Source: Pseudomonas luteola NBRC 103146
GTDB taxonomy: Bacteria > Pseudomonadota > Gammaproteobacteria > Pseudomonadales > Pseudomonadaceae
DNA: 64,000 nt
Reading direction: 5' to 3'
Assembly: GCF_002091675.1 (NCBI RefSeq)
Contig: NZ_BDAE01000010.1
Coordinates: 62,001-126,000 of the forward strand
A program made the translations under genes and the position numbers. The notes under the pieces were generated by a model. That model was not told the DNA's origin, did no database searches, and saw nothing but the letters and a program-made list of their open reading frames with translations. Below are positions 1 through 8,288 of the stretch, one piece after another (within the stretch, counting starts at the first letter, position 1; each line of letters begins with the position of its first letter).

Positions 1-408
1 TCTCAATGGGTGGCTGATAATACCTTGCGTAGCAAGGTAGCCAAGAGTAGCGATAGCGGCAAAAAAAGCATATGAAAATATAGCTATAAAGAAAGCCAAT
101 TCTTCTATGTGGCTTCCTGTAAAAATATAGCTTGTTTTTGCAGCTAGCCAAAGCATAGCGACATTTAGGACGACCTTATAATCAGGCCTTGCATTCCATG
201 CAGTTTGTAGCCATCCATGCTCCATTCCCATACCTGTCCAAACACCATCTTCAGCAAACACAGTCGGATTGAGGAGTGGCTCTGAATTTCGCATAAAAAA
301 TAACATGAATGCTATTGCGAAAAAACTTATTGCTACAAGTACCGAAATTGCAGTAGATGACCTTAGCACTTTTTTGTCGTGCCCTAAATAAGATTCGTTA
401 GTAAGCAT
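1..408 (-). CDS. Membrane protein, N-terminal part only (runs off left edge)
   Basis: An open frame on the minus strand starts at ATG 408 and stays open to base 1, giving 136 residues without a stop; the rest lies outside the window. Residues 17-38 form a hydrophobic span, followed by an extracytoplasmic-looking stretch with the motif NPTVFAEDGVW and a second hydrophobic part (about 83-95, then 105-127). This arrangement (one early TM, then an aromatic NP..FAEDG loop, then more TMs) resembles the start of multispanning GtrII/O-antigen glycosyltransferase-type integral proteins, but I do not recognise the family with certainty and assign no function. The gene is AT-rich like the flanking DNA. 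No clear Shine-Dalgarno lies ahead of the ATG. Confidence 0.7.
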   Translation of the reverse strand, partial: MLTNESYLGHDKKVLRSSTAISVLVAISFFAIAFMLFFMRNSEPLLNPTVFAEDGVWTGMGMEHGWLQTAWNARPDYKVVLNVAMLWLAAKTSYIFTGSHIEELAFFIAIFSYAFFAAIATLGYLATQGIISHPLR

Positions 409-787
409 GAGGACTTCCGATCAAAGCATGACTAGCATCAAGAAAGTGTTGAAAAGCCAAATTTTAAAATACGTTATTAAAGTCATCTGGCTGTTTGCTT
501 ATTCTTTATTAATTAAAAGAAATGGGGAGTTATAAAATCTATAAACTTTTGAAGTTGGGTATTTTCATTTCATATCCTTATTATTTGCTGAGGGATGTAT
601 AGTTTTTTTCGGAGTATAAAGACTGTCCGAGAGGTGTGAAAGAGTCTAGATGATTTATAATCTCAGTTCACCAGGCTGCGGGGGATAAAAATTGATTGCG
701 GCTGTACAAGCTTGGAAAGCTTTCCACCGGCTTGCTTTCTTCAGCATGTGCTGCAGATAGAGGACCGGGGGAGCATTGGTTGTCTTT

Positions 788-826
788 GGCATTGTATATG
801 CGATAAGTGATTATCTATGCAATGCC
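788..826. repeat. Imperfect palindrome in intergenic DNA
   Basis: The arms GGCATTG...GATAA and TTATC...CAATGCC pair around a short GTGA centre; only a few bases in the middle of the arms mismatch. No T-run follows on either strand, so a simple intrinsic terminator is unlikely. It could be an operator or a decayed mobile-element end. Confidence 0.45.
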
Positions 827-1249
827 GAGGGCTGACAAATTAGGGCATCGCTAGCAAGGGAAGGGCCAACGCAGCGCTTTGGACCGCTGGCTCAATGGCG
901 AGAAAACGGCTTTTTATTGGTCCATGAGTATAGGTAAATCCATGCCCAAACTCATGCCGTTAAGGGGTTATTTCAAAAAGGTCTTTGTGATCGCCAGGGA
1001 TCAGCGTTATCAGTCCGCAGCGCTAATTATATTGCAGGAAATCAATCGGGTCCGCCTGTACAGGCTTAGACGTGAGTCTATTTTATCCTAATTTTGCCGC
1101 TAGTTTTGCCTGGTTTTCAGTGATGCTGATCAGTGAGAGTTAAAACCTAGTGCATTACAGCTGAAATAAGTGGCTGGCTTAGTTAAAAGTGGATTATCGA
1201 AGGTCATGGCTGACTAGAAGCTGTTTTGAAATATGTATAAATTTTTTGG

Positions 1250-1290
1250 ATTTCGAATCGTCACGCGAATCGTTTCGTGCGATTCGAAAT
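1250..1290 (-). terminator. Hairpin after the GH5 gene (possible terminator)
   Basis: ATTTCGAATCG at 1250-1260 and CGATTCGAAAT at 1280-1290 pair perfectly, and the stem extends inward through TCACG/CGTG with one bulge. It begins 12 bases past the stop codon of the minus-strand GH5 gene. The core CGAATCG/CGATTCG occurs three times (1254, 1266, 1280). A second pair, ATATGT at 1231 and ACATAT at 1291, could lengthen the stem. There is no good T-run on the minus strand, so terminator function is inferred from position. Confidence 0.45.
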
Positions 1291-1301
1291 ACATATAAGC
1301 G

Positions 1302-2960
1302 TCAGGGTGTACGTCCTTCCTTATAGCCATTATTAATGTAATGCAGTGTTGCTAGGTAATTGTTAGAGCCATATGCGGCACGAAGATCTGCGTAATTTGC
1401 CAAATACTTATCTGCGTTGAAAGATAATTTCCTAGATTCTTTGTATCCATGCAATATATAGTGCTTGGTCGCCGCAGTAACGTTAGTTCCAAAGTTTCTT
1501 ATAAGATCAGGATAGCTTGCGATATAAGATAGAGCATTAAAGGATACCGTTCTGCCTTCCCTATATCCATAAAGGATATAATGTCTGGCCGCAGCATTGG
1601 TGTCTGCACCAAAGGCTGTAATTAGATCAGGGTTTGAAGCTATATAGCTTAGAGGGTTGAATGACACAACCCGTCCTTCCTTGTATCCAGTATTGATATA
1701 GTGCTGCGTTGCAGCTTGAACGTCTGTACCAAAAGCAGCCGCTAAGTCCGGATACGATGCTATATAGTTTAGTGCATCAAACCCGGATAGTGACACAGAG
1801 ATATTTGAAACAGGAGCCGTATTTGTAGGTGTGGCTTTTGGTATAGCTGTATTAGGTGTCGACGGGGTAATGACTCCTGCTCCTGATGGCAGAGCTGTAA
1901 CAGGTGTTACTGCAGGTCCATAGGAAGAGCAGCTTGTATTATCGATATATTTTTTCAGTGTCGCCCACTGAGGGCGGTCTTGTCCGCCAACGGGTTCTAC
2001 TGACAGGTTATATGTTCCCCAGCCAGGACCTGCTGCCCAGTAAGTTGCTGGAATGCAGTTCTGTCTTAGGTAAGCCAGCATGTTGTCCATAATAGTGAGC
2101 CAGCGGGGGTCGTTATCTGGAACGCCGAATTCTCCAATAAAGCCCCGTCTGCCGTTTTTCTTCAGCCATTCTATAAAGGGCTTAACACGCTCAACACCAT
2201 ATGTTGGGCTTAGGGTGCTAACGTCGACAGCGTCGTATGTGCCGCCAGCTCCCTCATCAAAGTAAGTATGTGCTTCGAAAATAATATTATTTGCAGGATC
2301 CTGCAGTTTGAGCAGCGGATCATTCCAGTATGCCCAGCGGGTGGCCTCAGCCCATCCGTTACCTTCGATCATGATGGGGCGAACATTATCTATACTGCGA
2401 ACACCATTAATCCCATATTGAGCGGCCGTTGGCCAATAGGCTAGGGCATCATGAGGCTCGTTCATGATGTCGTAAGCATACAACGATGGTTGGGTGCTCC
2501 AGCGCTGTGCAATCCTGGCCATGATGTCCTGATATCTCTGATAAGGCACACCACTTGTACCAATAATCTGTCCCCGATAACGCATGTAGTTATGCAGGTC
2601 CAGAATTACCTTCATGCCATATTTATTGGCAAGATTAAACGTACCATCTATCAAGGCAGCGTAAGTCGGATCCAGCGGCCCACCTAGGGTAGGCTGAAGG
2701 CGTTCCCAAAGAATAGGAAAGCGAATCAGCCGTATGCCTTTGGCGCTCCATTGCTGAAAGTAAGGCTCTGTAGGAAAAATGTAGTTACGGCCGTTTACGC
2801 CAGGCAGCACTTGTCCTGCAAACCCTGCTCCAGACATATTCAGACCTATCAACTCTACGGATGCCTTAGCAGTTTCGGTTTGGACGGTCAATAAAACAAA
2901 AAATGACAGGAAAAGCGGCGCTTTTCTGATAAAGCCGGACAGATAAAAAAGTATATTCAT
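1302..2960 (-). CDS. Secreted GH5-family glycoside hydrolase with four C-terminal 40-residue repeats
   Basis: This is a retaining beta-glycanase of glycoside hydrolase family 5 (endoglucanase-like), probably exported. Residues 1-33 form a signal peptide ending in AKA. The catalytic barrel covers about 36-340: DLHNY at 121-125, the acid/base in MNEPHD (Glu168), HTYF at 231-234, the nucleophile in GEFGVP (Glu277) and YW at 307-308. A Pro/Thr/Ala-rich linker (about 350-388) leads to four tandem repeats of exactly 40 residues (391-430, 431-470, 471-510, 511-550), each with the pattern YIAxxPDLxxxFGxxxxAAxxHYIxxGYxEGR. The repeats are not a carbohydrate-binding module I can name. Substrate is unknown; cellulose or another beta-glucan is the family expectation. 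AT-rich base use suggests acquisition by transfer. Confidence 0.85.
   Translation of the reverse strand: MNILFYLSGFIRKAPLFLSFFVLLTVQTETAKASVELIGLNMSGAGFAGQVLPGVNGRNYIFPTEPYFQQWSAKGIRLIRFPILWERLQPTLGGPLDPTYAALIDGTFNLANKYGMKVILDLHNYMRYRGQIIGTSGVPYQRYQDIMARIAQRWSTQPSLYAYDIMNEPHDALAYWPTAAQYGINGVRSIDNVRPIMIEGNGWAEATRWAYWNDPLLKLQDPANNIIFEAHTYFDEGAGGTYDAVDVSTLSPTYGVERVKPFIEWLKKNGRRGFIGEFGVPDNDPRWLTIMDNMLAYLRQNCIPATYWAAGPGWGTYNLSVEPVGGQDRPQWATLKKYIDNTSCSSYGPAVTPVTALPSGAGVITPSTPNTAIPKATPTNTAPVSNISVSLSGFDALNYIASYPDLAAAFGTDVQAATQHYINTGYKEGRVVSFNPLSYIASNPDLITAFGADTNAAARHYILYGYREGRTVSFNALSYIASYPDLIRNFGTNVTAATKHYILHGYKESRKLSFNADKYLANYADLRAAYGSNNYLATLHYINNGYKEGRTP
1311..1790 (-). repeat. Four in-register 120-bp coding repeats in the GH5 gene
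   Basis: Four consecutive units of 120 bp encode the 40-residue repeats at the C-terminus of the GH5 protein. The units have diverged in sequence but not in length, so there is no sign of recent slippage. The last unit (YLANYADLRAAYGSNN) is the most divergent. Confidence 0.85.
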
Positions 2961-3298
2961 TGCTCACACCTAATACGGACAACGGAGCGCACGTCTGCTT
3001 ATCGTCAAAACCGGCCGAAAATTTAATTTGATGGTTTTTTGACAGAATAGAGCTTGAGTAATAGTGCCTCAGTGTTCTAGCAATACTCAGGCCAGGCTTT
3101 AGAGTACGGCTGCGTTTGCTGGCGAAAGGCTACAAAGAATGCATCACTACCTTTTGTGCGGTTGCTAGCCTAATGATGAGCTTGTCTTTTCATGCTTTAA
3201 CTATTCATGATCTTTTGATCATATCGGGGTATGAGTAGGTTAGGTATAACGTTCAAGTGATGTGTAGTTTCATTCCTAAGCTCAGGAGGCTGCCCGGT
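2961..3298. other. Divergent promoter region between GH5 gene and small + strand gene
   Basis: This non-coding stretch separates divergent genes. A TTGACA hexamer on + at 3039-3044 has no convincing -10 at the usual distance. Nothing else was recognised. Confidence 0.4.
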
Positions 3299-3538
3299 AT
3301 GCTTTACGGTGATCAACAAATCATGGTGGCGTTACTGTCCCGTTTGAATCGGAACCAATTAGCGCTCGGCGCAGCGGTTGAGGAGCTTGCAATTTGGATT
3401 GATCAGCGCGGGTCAACCGATGTGTCAGGTCGTGCCATGGAGCATCTTGAAGAGCTTGCAGCAAATGCTGATTTCATTAGTGAAGCTCTTCTGACGCTTA
3501 TGGATAGTGCCCAGGACAAGCACCAGAGTGACTCCTAG
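3299..3538 (+). CDS. Small conserved-looking hypothetical protein (79 aa)
   Basis: The start ATG at 3299 is chosen because a strong AGGAGG lies at 3284-3289, nine bases upstream; an upstream GTG at 3257 would extend the frame but has no ribosome-binding site. The 79-residue product begins MLYGDQQIMVALLSRLNRN and is a soluble, acidic, predominantly helical protein with no signal peptide or cysteine. I recall similar short proteins (DQQVMVALLSRLDRNQLALG-type) in other Pseudomonas, without known function. It sits just upstream of a small lipoprotein gene, with an 82-base gap. Confidence 0.7.
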   Translation: MLYGDQQIMVALLSRLNRNQLALGAAVEELAIWIDQRGSTDVSGRAMEHLEELAANADFISEALLTLMDSAQDKHQSDS

Positions 3539-3620
3539 GAAAGAAACGCCGTAGAGCCTCTCGCCTTGCACTTATTGGCCATGTTGAGGGTCCCACTTAG
3601 TCCAGACAGGAGGATCCAAA

Positions 3621-3836
3621 ATGAAACGAGCAGCATGGGTGACGAGTATCTTATTCGGGGCATTGTTGGCGACTGGCTGTGTACCGTGGGGCAAAGATCA
3701 AGGGGGCGGAGATGTCAGTCCGCAGGAGCAAGGTGGTGCGGCAGGTGGACCTGGAGGTGCGGGCAGCGGTATGGGCGGCACTGGCGGGGCGGGCGGATCT
3801 TCATCCGGCTCGGGCGGCGGATCAGGCAGTCGCTGA
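3621..3836 (+). CDS. Gly/Ser-rich small lipoprotein (71 aa)
   Basis: The start at 3621 is supported by AGGAGGA at 3608-3614. Residues 1-20 form a lipoprotein signal (basic MKR, hydrophobic core, lipobox LATGC with Cys20). The mature part is a short charged segment followed by a low-complexity tail made almost only of Gly, Ser and Ala. It should be lipid-anchored, most likely in the outer membrane. No family is recognised. A rho-independent terminator follows at 3955-3980. Confidence 0.7.
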   Translation: MKRAAWVTSILFGALLATGCVPWGKDQGGGDVSPQEQGGAAGGPGGAGSGMGGTGGAGGSSSGSGGGSGSR

Positions 3837-3954
3837 GTTTATTCCTTCACAAGAGAAATAATGTTTGGAAGCAGCTCCTTATACACTGGTACGAAGCACG
3901 CAGTAATAAGGCCTGCTTCGAAGAGAGTATTCATAAGTGCTGACTCAGCTTGTT

Positions 3955-3980
3955 GAAACCCGACCGATGAGTCGGGTTTC
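3955..3980 (+). terminator. Rho-independent terminator
   Basis: A perfect 10-bp stem GAAACCCGAC / GTCGGGTTTC with a 6-base loop is followed by a T-rich stretch (GCTTTCG). This is a common Pseudomonas terminator form and would end the small lipoprotein transcript. Confidence 0.75.
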
Positions 3981-4191
3981 GCTTTCGTATCAAGCTGGTC
4001 TTCACGTTGTCTAAGCTTATGTGCCTGCTGATTGTGCAGATAGGCCCTCAAACAGGCTGCCGAAGCGTTGCTGGTCAAGTTCAGAATCTATCCGTTGTGA
4101 CGCTTAGGCGCTATTGCTCAGCTTGCTTATACTTAACCCTGTTATGAGCTTACCGGAATAACCATTTTCATCAGTAATGCGGTGTTTGAAT
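3981..4191. other. Intergenic, nothing recognised
   Basis: There is no gene-like frame with a ribosome-binding site between the terminator and the end of the solute-binding-protein pseudogene. Confidence 0.4.
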
Positions 4192-5123
4192 CTACTCGGG
4201 TAAAAGAGAAACCTGAGTAAGCAGATAACGCTTTTGCAATTCCTGATAGTCCTGGGTCTGCTGCATACCGGCTACTTTATTAAATAGGTCGGAAATCGTT
4301 GGGTCTGGTGTATTAGCTGACACGAACCATCCAATCCAGCCATTTATATCCATCGGCATACCTTGCCCAGTGAAGGTTTTGACGGCCGGCCAGTTAGGAA
4401 GGCGATCTTTGCTGGTTACAGTAAGAGCGTGTACCTTTCCTTCTGCTCTACGGCTGTTAACCTGTCCGCATACAAATATCGTGGCGGCCAATCCTCCGTC
4501 GAGTAGGTCGTCGATAATAGCTGTGGTGTGACTGTATGTTTGCATGCGCAGAGCAATTTCTTCTTCGAAGCCCAACATCAAGCCTGCCAGATGACTTTGA
4601 GACCCATACAGGGCTATACCTACATCTCGGAAGTGTGGTTTTTTGCTAACCCAGTCGACATAGGCAACCACGCTCTGGATAGACTGCGGAGCTGCTGGCC
4701 CTACAGCAAGAGCATAAGTGTAGTCCCTAACAAGGCGAGGGGCGTAAAGTCGTTGATCGGGTCATATTCGATCGAGTCATAAACATTGGGAAGTAGGCTC
4801 ATTGAGGCTGAAACGGCTTGGAGAATAGTTGTGCCGTCTGGTGTTGCCTGCTTGGCTAGTGCGACTAGCCAAACGTGTGTTCTGCTCACTGATGATCTGC
4901 AAGCAGTACTCAAATGGAGCTTGTTTGGAGAAAACAGGCTATAAGCGCTCAGCCATTTCGGTACTGAATGCTTCTTTTGGCTGACCAGTTTTACATTGCT
5001 GGACTTCTGGGCCTCCAAGGAAGTTAATGAAGCACCTAGAAGGGCGACCCAGATCCATACAAAAAATGTCTTCGACTGATGATGACGTGGCTCTTGTACT
5101 GACCGATGAATACTCAGAGGCAA
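4192..5123 (-). pseudogene. Frameshifted Bug/TctC-family solute-binding protein
   Basis: Two consecutive minus-strand frames together recreate a tripartite tricarboxylate transporter substrate-binding (Bug/TctC) protein. The upstream frame (4701-5123) has a hydrophobic leader and the family stretch ATPDGTTILQAVSAS..SLLPNVYDSIEYDPINDFTPLALL with few changes; it stops at 4701-4703. Reading on in another frame restores VGPAAPQSIQSVVAYVDWV and the rest (SSxSHLAG-like GSQSHLAG, DLLDGGL, VHALTVTSKDRLPNWPAV), ending at 4192. A second frameshift is likely near 4880-4960, where a third frame reads ALAERL-like MAERL, then a stop, then QIISEQN. No TctA/TctB genes lie nearby. A stranded, inactive remnant. 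Confidence 0.8.
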
Positions 5124-5527
5124 GCGCTAGGGCTGCTGGTATTTCAGGGTAGTTCGAGCTATTGAATACGCTAATTGGTAGCGCGTTAAAATACTCTCAA
5201 ATTACTTTCAGACGTAATTATGCATTTAGTCTGTATTATAAATAAGAATTATTTGTATTTCTGAAGCGCCGATGCGTAACTTTGATGGTGGGATATACAA
5301 AGCCTTTCCTGCACATCGACAACTCTGCCGCAATAGTCGGTTAAGCAGTACTTTATTTGGTGTAAAACAGAGAGTATTGAAAGAAACGCGCGCTATCCTG
5401 ATCGATAACCAGCGATCTTGAAATCGGTACTGAGTGTCGGGTTGTGTTTTCGATCACTCAAATCTTGAGTATCCTTACACGTTTAACGTTGTAGTTCGCT
5501 CTGTACGGAATAGTCTGGAGCGGCTGA
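5124..5527. other. Intergenic region, nothing recognised
   Basis: About 400 AT-rich bases lie between the pseudogene and a small + strand gene. No gene-like frame, terminator or mobile-element end was seen. Confidence 0.4.
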
Positions 5528-5722
5528 GTGTATATGGGAAAATGGATCAACCTGAAGCGCAATCTCCAGATAGAGGGGTGGGCGTTTCTATTGGCGTTTG
5601 GCTGTATTTTCTTTGGATTCAGGCACAGTTACTGGCTGTGGATGCTGGTCCCGTTGTGTCTAGGGTTGGGTGTTGATTGGCATCGACTGATGCCAGACAA
5701 AGATCCTGAAGAACTACCGTGA
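5528..5722 (+). CDS. Small membrane protein (64 aa)
   Basis: The likely start is GTG 5528, seven bases after GGAG at 5517-5520; ATG 5534 is the alternative. The product has a basic N-terminus (GKWINLKRNLQIEG), two closely spaced hydrophobic segments (about 18-30 and 36-50, rich in Trp and Phe) and a short acidic tail (MPDKDPEELP). It probably forms a helical hairpin in the inner membrane. No function is known to me. Its codon pattern and the conserved-looking aromatic core argue that it is real rather than chance. Confidence 0.55.
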   Translation: MYMGKWINLKRNLQIEGWAFLLAFGCIFFGFRHSYWLWMLVPLCLGLGVDWHRLMPDKDPEELP

Positions 5723-5864
5723 CACTTAGCCAATCTGACGCGGCCGCACCAATACTGTTGATGCAGCTTTCATTCGAACATCTTTCTTGACGTTAATTGA
5801 TCGAGACGGCTCCAGAGGTTCTGGATTCGTATTTAATCAATGGAGCGGTTTAGCCGGGGTAGGC

Positions 5865-6209
5865 ATGAAGCGTTTAGTAGTAGTTATCAGCCTTGCTTTA
5901 ACAGGTTGCGCTGGGGTTGGCGATATTGAAAAGGTACAGCCTTCTCTAGCGGGAAGATCAAATAAAGATCCAGATGCCTTTATGGAGTGCCTGATGACAG
6001 ACCTGTCTGTCAATCAGTCAAAAGTTATTATTGAGAGGAAGGGAGGTAGTATCAAGGCCCTGGTTCCTCAAGGGTTGGCCTCGCCAGCTCCGGCACTGGT
6101 TATTGCTGACAAGACTTCGCATGGGACTAAAGTCGTCCTGCGAGACGGCAAGGCGAATAATCCCTTTCCTTTTGCTGGAATCAGAAGCACCGTATCAGGC
6201 TGCTTGTAA
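5865..6209 (+). CDS. Small lipoprotein (114 aa)
   Basis: ATG 5865 is chosen over upstream in-frame starts because it opens directly on a lipoprotein signal: MKR, a hydrophobic core and lipobox LTGC with Cys15. The mature domain of about 100 residues contains two further Cys (near residue 46 and the penultimate residue) that could form a disulfide. Composition is that of a small globular envelope protein. No family was recognised. A long bidirectional terminator follows 28 bases after the stop. Confidence 0.7.
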   Translation: MKRLVVVISLALTGCAGVGDIEKVQPSLAGRSNKDPDAFMECLMTDLSVNQSKVIIERKGGSIKALVPQGLASPAPALVIADKTSHGTKVVLRDGKANNPFPFAGIRSTVSGCL

Positions 6210-6237
6210 ATAGCGATAGCGATCATTAAGCCTTTTA

Positions 6238-6272
6238 AAAACAAAGCTCCACATGCAGTGGAGCTTTGTTTT
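6238..6272. terminator. Bidirectional rho-independent terminator
   Basis: AAAACAAAGCTCCAC at 6238-6252 pairs perfectly with GTGGAGCTTTGTTTT at 6258-6272 around a 5-base loop. The A-rich left end and T-rich right end make it work both ways. It lies between the + strand lipoprotein gene and the convergent small membrane protein gene that ends at 6277. Confidence 0.85.
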
Positions 6273-6276
6273 ACGG

Positions 6277-6501
6277 TTAGCGATAACGACGATGAGAAAC
6301 ATCGAAATCTGTTTTCGCCGTCAGGCTCATGTCAACACTGCGCTGGTCGTTGACATTGGCCGCTAATGACATGTCAGCCGATGGCCTACACTGCTCAAGA
6401 CAGGAGTCTCCATCATACGCCCACCATACTGTCATACTGAAAGCGGCAAGAAATAGCCAGCTCAGCAAATTACCGGTCTCTACTTTTGACGACTCGTTCA
6501 T
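6277..6501 (-). CDS. Small single-TM protein (74 aa)
   Basis: ATG at 6501 is preferred: GGAG on the minus strand at 6514-6511 is nine bases upstream. An in-frame ATG at 6516 would add five residues. The product is MNESSKVETGN, one hydrophobic segment (LLSWLFLAAFSMTVWWAY, about residues 12-29), then a polar tail with two Cys close together (DSCLEQC) and a partly repeated element (ADMSLAA / VDMSLTA). It ends right at the bidirectional terminator, which supports it as a transcribed unit. No family is recognised. Confidence 0.5.
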   Translation of the reverse strand: MNESSKVETGNLLSWLFLAAFSMTVWWAYDGDSCLEQCRPSADMSLAANVNDQRSVDMSLTAKTDFDVSHRRYR

Positions 6502-6734
6502 AACGTTTCGCTCCATGAATACGCTAAGGATGATGGCATTTTGGCGCCGCTCTCTTTTTACTCTTAACGTTTGAAGTTGGCTAGTGCTTGTTTGACAATT
6601 AACAGCGTCTTTTAAAAATATGTGGAACAGGTTAAGTTAGTTGCGTAGCTAACTTCTCATAAGGGCTTTGCCTAATGGATTGCACGAAAGAAGAAGGGGC
6701 TCTAGGTGTGACTAATGTTAACTCTTAACTATCA

Positions 6735-6848
6735 CTAACTGGATACAAAATCAGCCAAGCCTAATACAGAAATAACCCCTGCATAAAAAAGCAGTGCGTA
6801 AGCAAAACTTGTCCAGATGAGTCGACGGCGAAGTTGTATGCGGGTCAT
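6735..6848 (-). CDS. Very small membrane protein (37 aa)
   Basis: A start at 6848 follows AAGGA with a seven-base gap. The 37-residue product has a basic head (MTRIQLRRRL), one hydrophobic helix (residues 11-32) and a short tail (ADFVSS). The frame continues upstream to 6941 without a better start. Probably an inner-membrane microprotein; function unknown. Confidence rests only on the ribosome-binding site and the positive-inside topology. Confidence 0.4.
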   Translation of the reverse strand: MTRIQLRRRLIWTSFAYALLFYAGVISVLGLADFVSS

Positions 6849-7073
6849 AAAGCATTCCTTGCTGAGTAGAGATAGAGCGGAAGCGTGAGTCAGCTGGGCG
6901 ACAAAACGAAGTGATGAAGCTGATCTGCCAGCTATGACCATAAAAATTTAAAAGCGCTGCACAGCGGGCGAAAAAAATTAGCTCAAAAGGTGAATGACAC
7001 ATCATTCACCGCCTGAGAAGCGATGTGCGTATGCCCTGAAGAACTGAGAGCCAGCCATCACATGGCAGAAGAA

Positions 7074-7091
7074 AAGGCGCCTAAGCGCCTT
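7074..7091 (-). terminator. ssb terminator
   Basis: On the minus strand AAGGCGC / GCGCCTT form a 7-bp stem with a 4-base loop, followed by TTTTC. The stem begins within the ssb stop codon. Confidence 0.7.
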
Positions 7092-7570
7092 TAGAAGGGA
7101 ATATCATCATCGAAGCTGTCGTAGTCTGGAGCCGGCTGGGTTGAGGGCTGCGGCTGTGTAGGCCTACGGGCTTGCCCAGAGGGTTGTTTGCCGGATTGTT
7201 GGTTACTCGATGGTTCGTTATCCCCTCGGCCGCCAAGCAGTTGCATGGTACCGCTTATGTCGACGATAACTTCAGTCATGTAGCGGTCTTGCCCGTCTTG
7301 GCCCTGCCACTTTCGTGTGCGTAACGTACCCTCTACGTAAACCTGTGACCCTTTGCGAAGGTATTCGGCGGCTATCTCGGCCAGCCGGCCAAAAAAAACG
7401 ACCCGATGCCACTCGGTTCGTTCTTGCAACTGACCACTCTGCTTGTCCTTCCAACTTTCACTGGTTGCAAGGGTGATATTGGTGATGGGGTTACCATTGG
7501 GCGTATAGCGGATTTCGGGATCGGCACCTACATTACCAATGAGAATAACCTTGTTGATACCTCTAGCCAT
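7091..7570 (-). CDS. ssb: Single-stranded DNA-binding protein
   Basis: SSB coats single-stranded DNA in replication, repair and recombination and recruits partner proteins through its acidic tip. The 159-residue product starts [15 protein letters not shown], the usual first residues; a longer frame to 7591 adds seven atypical residues and is rejected. The OB fold covers residues 1-110 ([22 protein letters not shown] is clear). A Gln/Pro/Ser-rich linker follows and the C-terminus is DDDIPF, the partner-binding tip. Length and linker are normal for Pseudomonas. In several pseudomonads ssb lies next to a YhhS-type MFS gene and uvrA; here the MFS genes are found about 1.2 kb upstream on the same strand, but uvrA is not in the window. 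Confidence 0.97.
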   Translation of the reverse strand: MARGINKVILIGNVGADPEIRYTPNGNPITNITLATSESWKDKQSGQLQERTEWHRVVFFGRLAEIAAEYLRKGSQVYVEGTLRTRKWQGQDGQDRYMTEVIVDISGTMQLLGGRGDNEPSSNQQSGKQPSGQARRPTQPQPSTQPAPDYDSFDDDIPF

Positions 7571-8288
7571 TCGAAACCTCACAGTCAGCACTAGGGCTGC
7601 GGTCTTTTGTATACATTACTGATGTCCATACGTATAAGCCGACTATTTTAGTTTGCCCATCGATACGTTCAATCATTCCTGAAAACTGAAGTTGAGAGTT
7701 GCTCAGTAAGCTGACATCAAAACGGTCAGAAGCGTGCTTTATAATTAACTTGCGCGCTAGTTATAAATTTCCGAAGTTCTAAGTCGTGCTTTACAGATAT
7801 GGGGTCGAGAGGGTTAAAAACAATATCAATTGTTTGGGTTGTATGGACCGCTTGTCGCTTTTTCAAGTGTTTGGATCGTAGAGTAAGAAATATAAGCTGG
7901 CGTTTTTCAGGTCATTAATGAAATTACGAAGCCCTGATATGAATTTATATAGAAAATTCCATTTCTAAAAAACATGGGCATTAAGCGGGTGCCTGATGTA
8001 GGGGCTTTTTCAAAACAAGCAGCCTAGGCGTAAGCTTTATTAATGGCTTAAGTGCGGAAGGGGTTGTTATTAATCACTTGGATATGGGAGCCATGCTCTG
8101 TTGGCTCCTTATGGCACCAGCGGCAAAGCTTTTAGACTAGTGGCCATTTGATAGCGTCTGGTGATTGTATAATGGGCTCTCCTGGATCGACGTAGCGTTG
8201 AATGCTTTGAGTCTGATATTCATTTCAGCTTTGGGATAGGTGGCCGTTAAATTGACATTGAGTCAACGTTTCGGCTTACCCGATAAGA
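7571..8288. other. Large intergenic region upstream of ssb
   Basis: About 720 bases with no convincing gene. They hold a palindrome TAACT-TGCGCGC-TAGTTA at 7746-7763 and a hairpin GGAGCCA / TGGCTCC at 8087-8108. The part nearest 7571 must contain the ssb promoter. AT content is higher than in the flanking ssb and MFS genes. Confidence 0.45.

Larger units (their letters stand above)
409..1301. other. AT-rich intergenic region without a convincing gene
   Basis: About 890 bases lie between the edge gene and the GH5 gene. Short frames exist but none combines a ribosome-binding site with protein-like composition. The region holds an imperfect palindrome at 788-826 and a strong hairpin at 1250-1290, described separately. 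No tRNA, insertion-sequence end or direct repeat was recognised. Confidence 0.6.

Noticed and set aside
879-1091. A 70-residue frame on + in the AT-rich intergenic region
   Set aside because: It starts with TTG, has no ribosome-binding site, and its composition does not resemble any family I know.
3566-3943. A longer + frame overlapping the small lipoprotein gene
   Set aside because: It lacks a ribosome-binding site; the overlapping frame has AGGAGG and a clear lipoprotein signal.
3839-4078. A 79-residue frame on - after the small lipoprotein gene
   Set aside because: It runs through the terminator hairpin at 3955-3980 and has no start signal.
5434-5676. An overlapping + frame in the region of the 64-residue membrane protein
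   Set aside because: The 5528-5722 frame has the better start signal and hydrophobic pattern; this one is its shadow.
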